Assembly: GCF_905397275.1 (NCBI RefSeq)
Contig: NZ_CAJPUY010000005.1
Location: 186,001-250,000, forward strand
DNA: 64,000 nucleotides
Origin: Cupriavidus yeoncheonensis
Lineage (GTDB): Bacteria; Pseudomonadota; Gammaproteobacteria; Burkholderiales; Burkholderiaceae
Direction of reading: 5' to 3'
Shown here: piece after piece, positions 16,398 to 24,158 of the stretch
Layout: every line of letters starts with the position of its first letter
Position numbering within the stretch: position 1 is the first letter of the stretch
Made by a program: the position numbers and the translations under genes
Notes under the pieces: model-generated
What the model saw: only the letters and a program-made list of their open reading frames with translations
The model's database searches: none
Told to the model about the DNA's origin: nothing

Positions 16398-17105
16398 TTA
16401 TGGATCGTCGTGGAACGACAGCTCGACGCCGATGCGCTCCCCGTCGCGGACACGGCTGATCGCATGTCGAAGATTGACGCGATAGTCGCCCCTGGCCCCC
16501 CTGAAAGGGCGCTGGGCGGTGCCGATGATCGCCAGATCGCCAAGCGCCAGCGGCAACACCATCGGCCGCGACTGCATGCGCGGCCGCTGCTCGGTCATCA
16601 CGAACTCGCCGCCCAGGAAGTCGACGCCCGGTTCGCTCAGCAGCGCGATGACCTGCAGCGGGAACACGTGCTTGCCATCGCTGCGCTGATGCAGGGCGAT
16701 ATAGTCGCCGGTTCGAAGGCGCGTCAGATGGGATTGTGGCCGTACCTGTCCCGCCTGCCGGTTGTGCTGAAGAAATACGTCCAGTTCGGCAGGGTAGCGG
16801 TATCCGGCATCGAGCCCGGCATCGAGCCGCGCGTTCCAGTGGTTTGCGATGGGTGCCAGCCTGCGATACAGCGCCACGCGCCAGACATCCCACGGTGCCG
16901 GCAGCGCATCGCCGAAGCCCAGCAGTTCGCCGCGCCCGAGCCCGGCGCGGGCCAGCGACACGCCGCGCAAGGCGGGCAGCTGCGCGGCGTGGCGGGCCTG
17001 TTCCGGTGTGAGCAGGCCGGAGAGCACGGCGTACCCCTGCAGATCGAGCTGTGCGGCGATGTCCGGCCAGTCCAGCCGGTCGAACATCGTGACGGATGAC
17101 GACAT
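16398..17105 (-). CDS. 2OG-Fe(II) oxygenase partner of Ada
   Basis: The 235-residue protein has a C-terminal double-stranded beta-helix region (about 120-235): ALHQRSDGKHVFPLQVIALLSE, then GGEFVMTEQRPRMQSR, then the distal histidine and arginine region YRVNLRHAISRVR. This resembles a 2-oxoglutarate dioxygenase group often found beside ada. The proximal segment reads H-Q-R-S-D rather than a plain H-x-D, so the iron triad cannot be assigned with certainty. It begins 13 bases after ada on the same strand, which suggests a role in alkylation-damage repair or response. Confidence 0.78.
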   Translation of the reverse strand: MSSSVTMFDRLDWPDIAAQLDLQGYAVLSGLLTPEQARHAAQLPALRGVSLARAGLGRGELLGFGDALPAPWDVWRVALYRRLAPIANHWNARLDAGLDAGYRYPAELDVFLQHNRQAGQVRPQSHLTRLRTGDYIALHQRSDGKHVFPLQVIALLSEPGVDFLGGEFVMTEQRPRMQSRPMVLPLALGDLAIIGTAQRPFRGARGDYRVNLRHAISRVRDGERIGVELSFHDDP

Positions 17106-17118
17106 GGCGTGGTCGCGA

Positions 17119-18195
17119 TCAAGCCTCGGCTTCACGCCGCAAAAGCTCCCGCTTGCGGTCCACGCCCCAGCGATAGCCGGAGATGTCGCCATCACGGCGG
17201 ACCACGCGATGGCAGGGAATGGCGACAGCGATGTGGTTCGCGCCGCAGGCCTGCGCGACCGCGCGCGTTGCCCGGGGCGCGCCGATGCGTTCGGCGATTT
17301 CCGCATAGCTCACGGTCTTGCCGGGCGGGATCTCGCGCAAGGCCTGCCAGACCCGTTCCTGGAAGGCGGTGCCGCGTACGTCCAGCGGCAGGTTAAGCCC
17401 GATCGAAGGCGCCTCGACGAAGCCGACCACCTGCGCGACCAGCTGCTCGAACCCGGCATCGCCGCCGATCAGCTGAGCGTTGGGGAACTGGTCCTGCAGC
17501 TCGCGCACGAGCGTGTCCGGATCGTCATTCAACAGGATTGCGCAGATGCCGCGCTGGCTTTGCGCGACCAGGATGGCGCCCAGCGCGCACTGCCCGACCG
17601 CGAAGCGGATCACCGCACCCGTGCCGCCGTCGCGGTAGTCACGCGCGCGCATGCCCAGCAACTGGTCGGAGGTCTCGTAGAACCGGCTGTTGGAGTTGAA
17701 GCCGGCATCGTAGATCGCCTCGGTCACGGAGGTATCGGGCGTGGCCAGCACGGTCCGCAGCCGGCGCGCGCGATAGGCCGACGCGTAGGCCTTGGGCGTC
17801 AGGCCGGTCTCGGCCTTGAATACGCGATGCAGGTGGAACGGGCTCAAGCCTGCCCGGGTGGCCAGTGCCTCGAGGCTGGGGATAGTGTCGCAAGCCTCGA
17901 TCAGGCGGCAGACCTCTGCCACCAGCGCGGCGCGCCCGGCGGCGGCGCTGGTCCGGTCCGCGCGGGCGCGGCGGCTGGCGCGGTATCCCGCCGCCTCGGC
18001 GGCCGCGGCGCTATCGAAGAACTCGACGTTCTCGCGCTTCGGCAACCGTGCCGAGGCGCTCGGGCGGCAGTACACGCCGGTCGTGCGCACCGCGTAGACG
18101 AAGTGCGCGTCGGCGCCGGCGTCGCGGGCCTGTACCGCCTGCCAGCGCAATGCGTCGGTCGCGTACGCGGGGTTGTGGGTGGCCTTCGTGTTCAT
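17119..18195 (-). CDS. ada: Ada: methylated-DNA repair enzyme and activator, N-domain zinc site degenerate
   Basis: The 358-residue protein has the full Ada layout: N-terminal Ada domain (about 10-85), AraC HTH (about 95-185; SPFHLHRVFKAETGLTPKAYASAYRARRLR) and C-terminal O6-methylguanine methyltransferase with intact PCHRV (about residue 321). In the N-domain, Cys38 (YCRPS) is present. The other three zinc ligands of E. coli Ada (Cys42, Cys69, Cys72) are replaced: CRPSASAR instead of CRPSCxSR and RASRRA instead of RPCKRC. Base repair should work, but methylphosphotriester repair and the normal methylation switch are doubtful. Confidence 0.92.
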   Translation of the reverse strand: MNTKATHNPAYATDALRWQAVQARDAGADAHFVYAVRTTGVYCRPSASARLPKRENVEFFDSAAAAEAAGYRASRRARADRTSAAAGRAALVAEVCRLIEACDTIPSLEALATRAGLSPFHLHRVFKAETGLTPKAYASAYRARRLRTVLATPDTSVTEAIYDAGFNSNSRFYETSDQLLGMRARDYRDGGTGAVIRFAVGQCALGAILVAQSQRGICAILLNDDPDTLVRELQDQFPNAQLIGGDAGFEQLVAQVVGFVEAPSIGLNLPLDVRGTAFQERVWQALREIPPGKTVSYAEIAERIGAPRATRAVAQACGANHIAVAIPCHRVVRRDGDISGYRWGVDRKRELLRREAEA

Positions 18196-18239
18196 GATGC
18201 TTGCCTGGGGTTTGTCGATCACGGTGCCAGAATAGGCCG

Positions 18240-18279
18240 GAATTTGCCCGCAAGAACTCCGATTCTTGCGGGCAAATTC
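18240..18279. repeat. Perfect 17-bp stem-loop upstream of ada
   Basis: GAATTTGCCCGCAAGAA (18240-18256), a 6-base loop, and its exact reverse complement (18263-18279). It lies 45 bases before the ada start. It could be the ada operator region, a terminator of the upstream gene or a structured leader. No T-run follows on either strand. Confidence 0.7.
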
Positions 18280-18313
18280 CGTCATGGCAACCTTGATGGC
18301 AGGGCGGCACCGC

Positions 18314-18353
18314 GCAACGCCGGAAGGGGCCGTGAAGCCCCTTCCGGCGTTGC
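18314..18353. terminator. Second perfect 17-bp stem-loop, after the isochorismatase gene
   Basis: GCAACGCCGGAAGGGGC (18314-18330), 6-base loop, exact complement (18337-18353), 24 bases past the isochorismatase stop. The position fits a terminator for that minus-strand gene. Its geometry (17-bp stem, 6-base loop) is the same as the repeat at 18240 although the sequence differs. Confidence 0.6.
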
Positions 18354-18377
18354 CGGGCAAGCTGCGCCGAAGGACGC

Positions 18378-19076
18378 TCAGTGCTCGATCACGGGCGCGT
18401 GGACCGGTGCGATCGAGGCGTGCGTTGTCGCGGTCCGTTGTGCCGCCTTGTGCACCATCGTATAGGCATAGTCGATGCCCATCCCGTAGGCGCCGGAGTG
18501 TTCCTTGGCGAGGCCCGTCACGGCGTCATACGTTTCGCGGTTCTTCCAGTCGCGCTGCCATTCGAGCATCACCTGCTGCCAGGTCACGGGTACCACGCCG
18601 GCCTGGATCATGCGTTGCATCGCGTAGTCGTGCGCTTCCTTGGTGGTGCCGCCGGACGCGTCGGCCACCATGTAGATCTCGTAGTCGCCTTCCAGCATCG
18701 CGCTGAGCGCAAAGGTCGTGTTGCAGACTTCGGTCCACAGGCCGGCTACCACGATCTTCTTGCGCCCGTTGGCCGCCAGCGCGTCGCGCACCTTCTGGTC
18801 ATCCCAGGAATTCATCGAGGTCCGTTCCAGCGTTTCCTTGCCGGGAAACACGTCGAGCAGTTCGGGGTAGGTATAGCCGGAGAACGAATCGCTTTCCACG
18901 GTGGTGATCGTGGTCGGCACGTCGAAGATCTTCGCTGCCTTGGCCAGTCCGACGACATTGTTCTTCATGGTCTGGCGGTCCATCGACTGCACGCCGAACG
19001 CCATTTGCGGCTGGTGGTCGATGATGATGAGCTGGCTGTTGCGCGGGGTCAGGACTTGCAGCTTGGCGTTCGACAT
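18378..19076 (-). CDS. Isochorismatase-family cysteine hydrolase (YcaC-like)
   Basis: The 232-residue protein has the family triad: Asp in LIIIDHQPQMAFGV (about residue 20), a lysine in the middle region, and Cys in VVAGLWTEVCNTTFAL (about 118). The same region contains the usual cis-peptide segment. The C-terminal tail from about residue 185 (HSGAYGMGIDYAYTMV) is typical of the YcaC/nicotinamidase-like subgroup of octameric hydrolases with unknown substrates. It is a single gene, followed by two strong hairpins. Confidence 0.88.
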   Translation of the reverse strand: MSNAKLQVLTPRNSQLIIIDHQPQMAFGVQSMDRQTMKNNVVGLAKAAKIFDVPTTITTVESDSFSGYTYPELLDVFPGKETLERTSMNSWDDQKVRDALAANGRKKIVVAGLWTEVCNTTFALSAMLEGDYEIYMVADASGGTTKEAHDYAMQRMIQAGVVPVTWQQVMLEWQRDWKNRETYDAVTGLAKEHSGAYGMGIDYAYTMVHKAAQRTATTHASIAPVHAPVIEH

Positions 19077-19671
19077 GGGGGCTCTCCGTTCAGGAATGAA
19101 TTCAATTGGTTTGAAGTTTCACGCTAGGCGGCGTGTTGTTGTCGCGTCGCCATGTGGAGAACTATAGCGACGAGATGTGATCCGAAACGGGGCTTTCGCT
19201 GTAATAGTTGTTCAAAATAAATGAACATTCAGGCGCCGGACGATTTGCCGGTCAGACGGGCGAGATAACCGTGCCCGATCGGGGGGCTGACGTACGGCAG
19301 CGACGACCTATTGCGGAACTGCGGCCTGGGCTGCCACCACGGCGGACCAGGACGCCGCAGCGAGGACCGATCCCACGGTTCGCCGGATGGAAGCGCCGAT
19401 CGGCCTTGTATCAACGCGCGGGTCCGGCGGATACGCAGTCGCATCCCTGGCCGCACTTCGACGTGTCCGCTCGATGAATCCCGATACTCCCCGGCTATTG
19501 CATACAGGTGGCAGAATAGCGCCGCGGAACAACCTCAACACGATCGAACGAGCGTGCGGTGCAGATTCCCGGTTTGCAACCAGATCGCAGTCCCGAACGA
19601 ACAGGAGAACTCCCCATGTCCAAACCACCGTTGCCCGAACCAGTCAATGCCGTTCGGAGGATCTAAACGAC
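19077..19671. promoter_or_regulatory. 595-base divergent intergenic region
   Basis: No supported gene. TGTTCA-N7-TGAACA (19209-19227) is a perfect AT-rich inverted repeat and the best operator candidate. On the minus strand, TATAGT (19161-19166) is a good -10 for the isochorismatase gene, 85 bases before its start, with no clear -35. From 19230 to 19655 I see nothing definite. A GGAGG at about 19657 serves the next gene. Confidence 0.45.
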
Positions 19672-20385
19672 ATGGCGCTCATCATCGATTCGCAGCCTCA
19701 CGACAACCCGGCTACCAGCTTGTGGGCGCAATGCCGCACGGCAGTGCTGCTCACCATCGTGGGTGGGGCCATCGACACCATAGGCTTCATCGCGTTGCTC
19801 GGCTTCTTTACCGCCCATGTGACTGGCAACCTGGTGCTGGCCGGCGCGGCTTTCGTGAAAGGAGGCGCGGGCCTGTGGGTGAAGCTCGGGGCCATTCCGC
19901 TATTTATCGTCACGGTGATGCTTGCCAAGATATGGATTGACCGCTGCAGCCAGTCCCACAAGACCCTGGGTTGGATGTTCGTGGCGGAGGCGGTGTTCCT
20001 GTCGGGCTTCATGCTGACGGGCCTCTACTTCGATCCGTTTTCCGATCCCGGTGCGGGCGAACTGGCGCTGACGGGCGGCCTGGGTCTGATGGCCCTGGCA
20101 ATCCGCAATACGGCGAGCAAGACCCTGATCAAGCACATCAGCCCCAGCACCATGATGACGGGGAATACCACTCAGTTCGGCATCGATCTATCCAGTTTCA
20201 TGCGCACGCCCGGCCGTGAGCACGGGGTGGCCGTGCTGAAAAGCGGGAGCATCGTCGTCGGGTTCGTTGCGGGCGCGTTTCTTGGCGCCGTGCTTTACAT
20301 GCGTATCGGATTCTGGAGCGTGTTGCCTTTCACGCTGGTGATTCTGTATCTGGCCAGTCTGTCCTTCCGCAAACAGTTCATCTGA
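19672..20385 (+). CDS. DUF1275 (YoaK-type) membrane protein
   Basis: The 237-residue integral membrane protein has about six helices. It carries the DUF1275 hallmark near the first helices, GGAIDTIGFIALLGFFTAHVTGNLV (about residues 30-54), and the second repeat-like segment with SPSTMMTGNTTQFGIDL. Molecular function is not established for the family. The ATG at 19672 follows GGAGG and gives the normal length. It is followed 8 bases later by a TMEM175-type channel gene, so the two probably form an operon of membrane proteins. Confidence 0.85.
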   Translation: MALIIDSQPHDNPATSLWAQCRTAVLLTIVGGAIDTIGFIALLGFFTAHVTGNLVLAGAAFVKGGAGLWVKLGAIPLFIVTVMLAKIWIDRCSQSHKTLGWMFVAEAVFLSGFMLTGLYFDPFSDPGAGELALTGGLGLMALAIRNTASKTLIKHISPSTMMTGNTTQFGIDLSSFMRTPGREHGVAVLKSGSIVVGFVAGAFLGAVLYMRIGFWSVLPFTLVILYLASLSFRKQFI

Positions 20386-20393
20386 GGGAGGCC

Positions 20394-20993
20394 ATGACCA
20401 TCAACAAAAGCCGACTGGAATCCTTCAGTGACGGGGTCATTGCGGTGAGCCTGACGCTGATGCTCTATCAGATTCAGCTTCCCGCCGAATTCAACTGGGA
20501 TGGCGTACGAGCAGAGGCGCGTCAATTCTTCGGATATGTGCTCAGCTTCATTTACGTCGGAATCTACTGGAACAACCACCATCACCTGTTCCAGATGGTG
20601 CGCGGCATCAATGGAAAGATCATGTGGGCAAATCTCAATCTGCTGTTCTGGTTGACGATGATTCCCATCACCACCACCTGGACCGGAAAGTCAGAATTCT
20701 CGGAGGTCCCGACTGCGTTGTATGCCTTTGTGCTGTTCATGTGCGCCATCTCCTATTGGATATTGCAGCGGCTCATCATCGCATCGGAGGGAAAGGGCTC
20801 CTCGCTCGCACGTGCGATTGGCAAGGATCTGAAGGGGAGGGTATCGCTTGTCGTGTACGCACTGGCGATCATGGTCAGTTTCTACAGCACTATCGCCGCA
20901 ACGTTCATTCTGATTGCGATGGCTGCATTCTGGTTTTTTCCTGATTCGCGAATCGAAAGGTATCTACTGGGGCAGGAAGGCAAGGATTCGTAG
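20394..20993 (+). CDS. TMEM175-family potassium channel-like protein
   Basis: The 199-residue protein begins KSRLESFSDGVIAVSLTLMLYQIQLP. The FSDG motif in the first helix is the signature of bacterial TMEM175 (DUF1211), which forms tetrameric K+-permeable channels. Further hydrophobic helices lie at about 50-65, 80-97, 105-125, 155-175 and 172-188. WNNHHHLF (about 62-69) is the conserved loop of the family. It is probably co-transcribed with the DUF1275 gene 8 bases upstream. A physiological role in K+ flux is inferred from family. Confidence 0.88.
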   Translation: MTINKSRLESFSDGVIAVSLTLMLYQIQLPAEFNWDGVRAEARQFFGYVLSFIYVGIYWNNHHHLFQMVRGINGKIMWANLNLLFWLTMIPITTTWTGKSEFSEVPTALYAFVLFMCAISYWILQRLIIASEGKGSSLARAIGKDLKGRVSLVVYALAIMVSFYSTIAATFILIAMAAFWFFPDSRIERYLLGQEGKDS

Positions 20994-21013
20994 GGTGGTG
21001 CCAAACTACCTTG

Positions 21014-22042
21014 TTACTGGCCGGTTTTCAGCGCCTCACTTCTGCTTTCGCGCCTGAACCGGGTTGGTGCATGGCCTGTCCAGCGCTGAAACGCCCGGCG
21101 AAATGCTTCCTCGCTGGCAAAGCCAAGCTGCTCGGCGATTCTTCCTACCGACCAGTTCGTCGCACACAGGCATTGCTCGGCATACTCCTGCAGGCTGTGT
21201 TCGCGCAGCACCCGGTAGCTGCTGCCGTCGGCCGCGAGACGGCGACGCATGGTCGGCTCGCTCACGTCAAATCGTACGGCCAGCTCAGCCAGAGTCGGCA
21301 GCCGCGCGCCATGCACCAGCGCTGCATGCAGTATGCCGCGCACCTGCTGGCTCAGTGATACGACCTCGACCGGCGCACCGATCAGCCGGTAAGGAAAGTC
21401 TTCCAGGAAGGTATCGAGTTCCGCTGCCTGGCGCATGACCGGACGGTCCAGCAAGGCCTCATCGAATTCGAATCCGTAGGTCTGCGCGCCGGACGTCACG
21501 GTGGCATGGAACAAGCCCAGGAAAGGCAAGGCATCCTCGCGCCGGGGATGCGCCAGGTAGACATGGGTCGGACGCACCGGCTGGCCGATCAGCCAACCGA
21601 ACAGCAGCATGTAGAAGAAGAGCCCTGTCAGGTCCACCAGGCAAGCTGCAGAGCTTTTCGCGCGTCGCAGTGAATCCATGCGGAAGACCGCCTGGCCTGC
21701 GCGTTGCCCGAGGCTGAGCGCGCCGGCACGCGGATACAGCATCGCGCAGAAATCGGCCGCGCAGCAGATCGCCTCCCTGAGCGTCTGGCAACTCAAGACG
21801 CAACGACACAACAAGTCCACCTCCTGCTTGCGCATTGGAGGGTGGCCGTTGCCTTTCGCGACCAGGGCTTCCAGCCGCTCGATCGAAGCACGATAGAGCG
21901 CGGTGAACTGCGCCGGCCGCGCATGCCCGGGAGCGCCGGTCTCAGGCGGTACCTCGACGCCTTGCCGCTTCAGTTCCTCAAGCAAGCGCTGCACCATGCC
22001 TTGCGGGACTGGACCGGGATTTCCCGGCAAGTTGGCATTCAT
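21014..22042 (-). CDS. AraC-family regulator with arabinose-binding-like N-domain
   Basis: The 342-residue protein has a C-terminal AraC HTH (about 245-330). ELAVRFDVSEPTMRRRLAADGSSYRVLRE is the first helix pair, and SVGRIAEQLGFASEEAFRRAFQRWTGHAPTRFRR the second. The N-terminal 200 residues look like the Arabinose_bd-type ligand domain found in OruR/ArgR-like regulators. The ATG at 22042 is chosen as the first start close to the conserved domain; a longer start is possible. It is divergent from the four-gene operon at 22298-25157 and is its most likely regulator. Confidence 0.85.
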   Translation of the reverse strand: MNANLPGNPGPVPQGMVQRLLEELKRQGVEVPPETGAPGHARPAQFTALYRASIERLEALVAKGNGHPPMRKQEVDLLCRCVLSCQTLREAICCAADFCAMLYPRAGALSLGQRAGQAVFRMDSLRRAKSSAACLVDLTGLFFYMLLFGWLIGQPVRPTHVYLAHPRREDALPFLGLFHATVTSGAQTYGFEFDEALLDRPVMRQAAELDTFLEDFPYRLIGAPVEVVSLSQQVRGILHAALVHGARLPTLAELAVRFDVSEPTMRRRLAADGSSYRVLREHSLQEYAEQCLCATNWSVGRIAEQLGFASEEAFRRAFQRWTGHAPTRFRRESRSEALKTGQ

Positions 22043-22297
22043 GGATGGTCGTCCTGATTGCTTCGGTAGCGATGGTTGATCGGCAGGGTAGGGATCCGTG
22101 GCGGCCAGGCCTCCCATAATGATCCCGGCACTTCCACCCGCGCAGAAAACCTGCGTACGGCCTGGGCCACGGAGGTTGCCATGCATTGATCCACCTGCCT
22201 ATACGGGAAAAACCATGACCGCTTTCCCCTCCCGGAGATCCGGGATTCCCGCATCGCAGCCCTGCCGCGCACGGCTTGCGTCGCGCGAGATTCAAAG

Positions 22298-22642
22298 ATG
22301 ATCCACATACTCGATGAAATCGTGCTCGCCCCACGACACCTGCCCGCCGTGCTTGGCTTGCTGGAAAGCCACTACCTTCCCGGTAGCGGCCCAAGGGGCC
22401 TCACGCTTCTGCAGCGCTGGGCTTCGCCGCCCGTGGCGCTGGACGACGCGCCCAATACGCTCTGGCTGCTGTGGCAAGTGGCGGATGCGCCAGCGTACTA
22501 CGCCATGCGCGCCGGCATCGAAGCTCCGGTCATCGCGTTCTGGTCGGAGGTCGATACGTTGTGTGAAATCAGGCGGCGCCATGTGATGACCGATGCGACA
22601 CCGGCGTTACCTCAGCGCAAGGAGCTTCGCGATGCGGTTTGA
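22298..22642 (+). CDS. Small NIPSNAP-like hypothetical protein
   Basis: The 114-residue protein starts MIHILDEIVLAPRHLPAVLGLLESHYLPG and has a W-rich second half (LWLLWQVADAPAYYAMR). This resembles ferredoxin-like dimeric alpha/beta-barrel proteins (NIPSNAP or Dabb type) that often accompany oxidoreductases. The function is not known. It overlaps the next gene by 11 bases, so translation is coupled, and it opens the AraC-linked operon. The ribosome site is weak. Confidence 0.7.
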   Translation: MIHILDEIVLAPRHLPAVLGLLESHYLPGSGPRGLTLLQRWASPPVALDDAPNTLWLLWQVADAPAYYAMRAGIEAPVIAFWSEVDTLCEIRRRHVMTDATPALPQRKELRDAV

Positions 22643-23279
22643 GACGGCACAGATCCGATTCCGCCCTGGCACCCCTGCGGGGGCGGACACACAGGAACAA
22701 GTACTCCTTGCCCGGGTTAGAGACCTGCCAGGCATCCGCCAGGTGGCGATTGGCCGGAATCTGACGGGAAGCTGGGGAGCGGGCGACTGCACGCTCGACC
22801 TGCAATTCGACCCGGCCGCGCCCGAATCACCTGACCTCGCGGCCGCTGTGAACGGCATGGCAGAGGTGGATAGCGTTACATACCGTCCGATCTCGTACGG
22901 ACTGCGTGCCCCGCTGCTTCGCCACGGGATCTGCCGCACGCTGATGTTCCGCGTCCGGCCCGAGGCGCCCGACTGGCAGGTCCGCGGCCTGGAGCGGGAC
23001 CTGTTGAGAATGCCGGACTACATGCCCGGCATTCTCAACTGGCGGCTTGCCCGCGTCGTGTCGCCCGGCGCGTGGACCCATGTCTGGCAGCAGGAGTTCG
23101 CCAGCGTGGACGACCTGCTGGGCGAGTACCTGATGCACCCCTTCCACTGGGGCCGGGTCGACCGATGGTTCGACCCCGAGTTTCCCGAATGGACGGTCGA
23201 TGCGATCTCCCATGCGTTCTGTCCGTTCGCGACGAGCCTGATTGCCAACCACACCAACAGAGAGGAATACGCGCCATGA
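22632..23279 (+). CDS. Dabb-like (stress-response A/B barrel) protein, two repeats
   Basis: The 215-residue protein looks like two ferredoxin-like units. The first (about 1-95) has RFRPGTPAGAD and DLPGIRQVAIGRNLTG. The second (about 110-205) has RTLMFRVRPEAPDW, then MPGILNWRLARVVSPGAWTHVWQQEFASVDDLLGEYLMHPFHW, which is the classic Dabb pattern. The start at 22632 follows AAGGAG. The stop overlaps the next start (ATGA). A role as enzyme or carrier for the adjacent dehydrogenases is possible, but no active site can be named. Confidence 0.7.
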   Translation: MRFETAQIRFRPGTPAGADTQEQVLLARVRDLPGIRQVAIGRNLTGSWGAGDCTLDLQFDPAAPESPDLAAAVNGMAEVDSVTYRPISYGLRAPLLRHGICRTLMFRVRPEAPDWQVRGLERDLLRMPDYMPGILNWRLARVVSPGAWTHVWQQEFASVDDLLGEYLMHPFHWGRVDRWFDPEFPEWTVDAISHAFCPFATSLIANHTNREEYAP

Positions 23280-24154
23280 CCGGATACGGGAAACTGACAG
23301 GAAAGATTGCGCTGGTCACCGGCGCCAGCCGCGGCATCGGCCGCGCCATCGCACAGCGCTTCGCGGCGGAGGGCGCTGTGGTGGTTGCCACGGCGCGGCA
23401 CCTTGGCCGGTCCGAAGACGAACCCGGCACGCTGGCCGAGACGGTTGCCCTGATCCGGCAGCACGGGGGGCGTGCCATGGCGCTGGCGGCGGACCTGGAG
23501 GATCCGGCGCAGCGAGAGCAACTTGTGCCGCAGGCCGCAGAAGCAGCGGGTGGTCTCGACATCCTGGTCAACAATGCCGGCATGGCGGAATACAGCCGCA
23601 TCGAATCGATGCCGCTGGAAGTCTTCGACAGAACGATCGAGCACTACCTGCGTGTGCCCTTTGTGCTCAGCCGGGCAGCGATCCCGTGGATGCGCGCACG
23701 CGGCGCGGGATGGATCCTGAACCTGGGATCCGTCACCGCACTGTCTCCTTCACGCCCCTATAACGACTTCGACCACGCGGGCGGGGCGACGGCCTACGCC
23801 GCGGTCAAGGCCGCCATCAACCGATTCACCGAGGGACTCGCAGCGGAACTGGAGGCCGATGGTATCGCGGTGAATTCCGTGGCGCCAAGCACAGCGATTC
23901 GTACGCCGGGAAGCGAGCGCTATATACCGGAAGGCTATCCGACCGAACCAGTGGAGTACCTGGTGGAAACGGCGCTCGCGCTATGCAGCGTTCCGGCTCG
24001 CGAGCGCACCGGCTACATCGCCCACAGCCTGCACTTCCCCCTCGCGCACGGACTGGACGTCCGTACGCTTGACGGGCAGGGCGATCTGCCGCCGCCCGTT
24101 GTCCCGGCATGGGCGCATCCGGCGTTGAACCAGTCTGGCCTGTGCGGAGGTTGA
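23276..24154 (+). CDS. SDR-family oxidoreductase
   Basis: The 292-residue NAD(P)-dependent short-chain dehydrogenase has TGASRGIGRAIA (about residues 15-26) for cofactor binding and the NNAG motif (about 100). Its catalytic Tyr/Lys are in YAAVKAAINR (about 172-181), with Ser in the preceding GSVTALS strand. A C-terminal extension of about 60 residues replaces the usual glycine-rich ending. It overlaps the upstream gene by 4 bases and ends 4 bases before the next, so it is a tight operon member. Substrate unknown. Confidence 0.85.
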   Translation: MTGYGKLTGKIALVTGASRGIGRAIAQRFAAEGAVVVATARHLGRSEDEPGTLAETVALIRQHGGRAMALAADLEDPAQREQLVPQAAEAAGGLDILVNNAGMAEYSRIESMPLEVFDRTIEHYLRVPFVLSRAAIPWMRARGAGWILNLGSVTALSPSRPYNDFDHAGGATAYAAVKAAINRFTEGLAAELEADGIAVNSVAPSTAIRTPGSERYIPEGYPTEPVEYLVETALALCSVPARERTGYIAHSLHFPLAHGLDVRTLDGQGDLPPPVVPAWAHPALNQSGLCGG

Positions 24155-24158
24155 GCCC

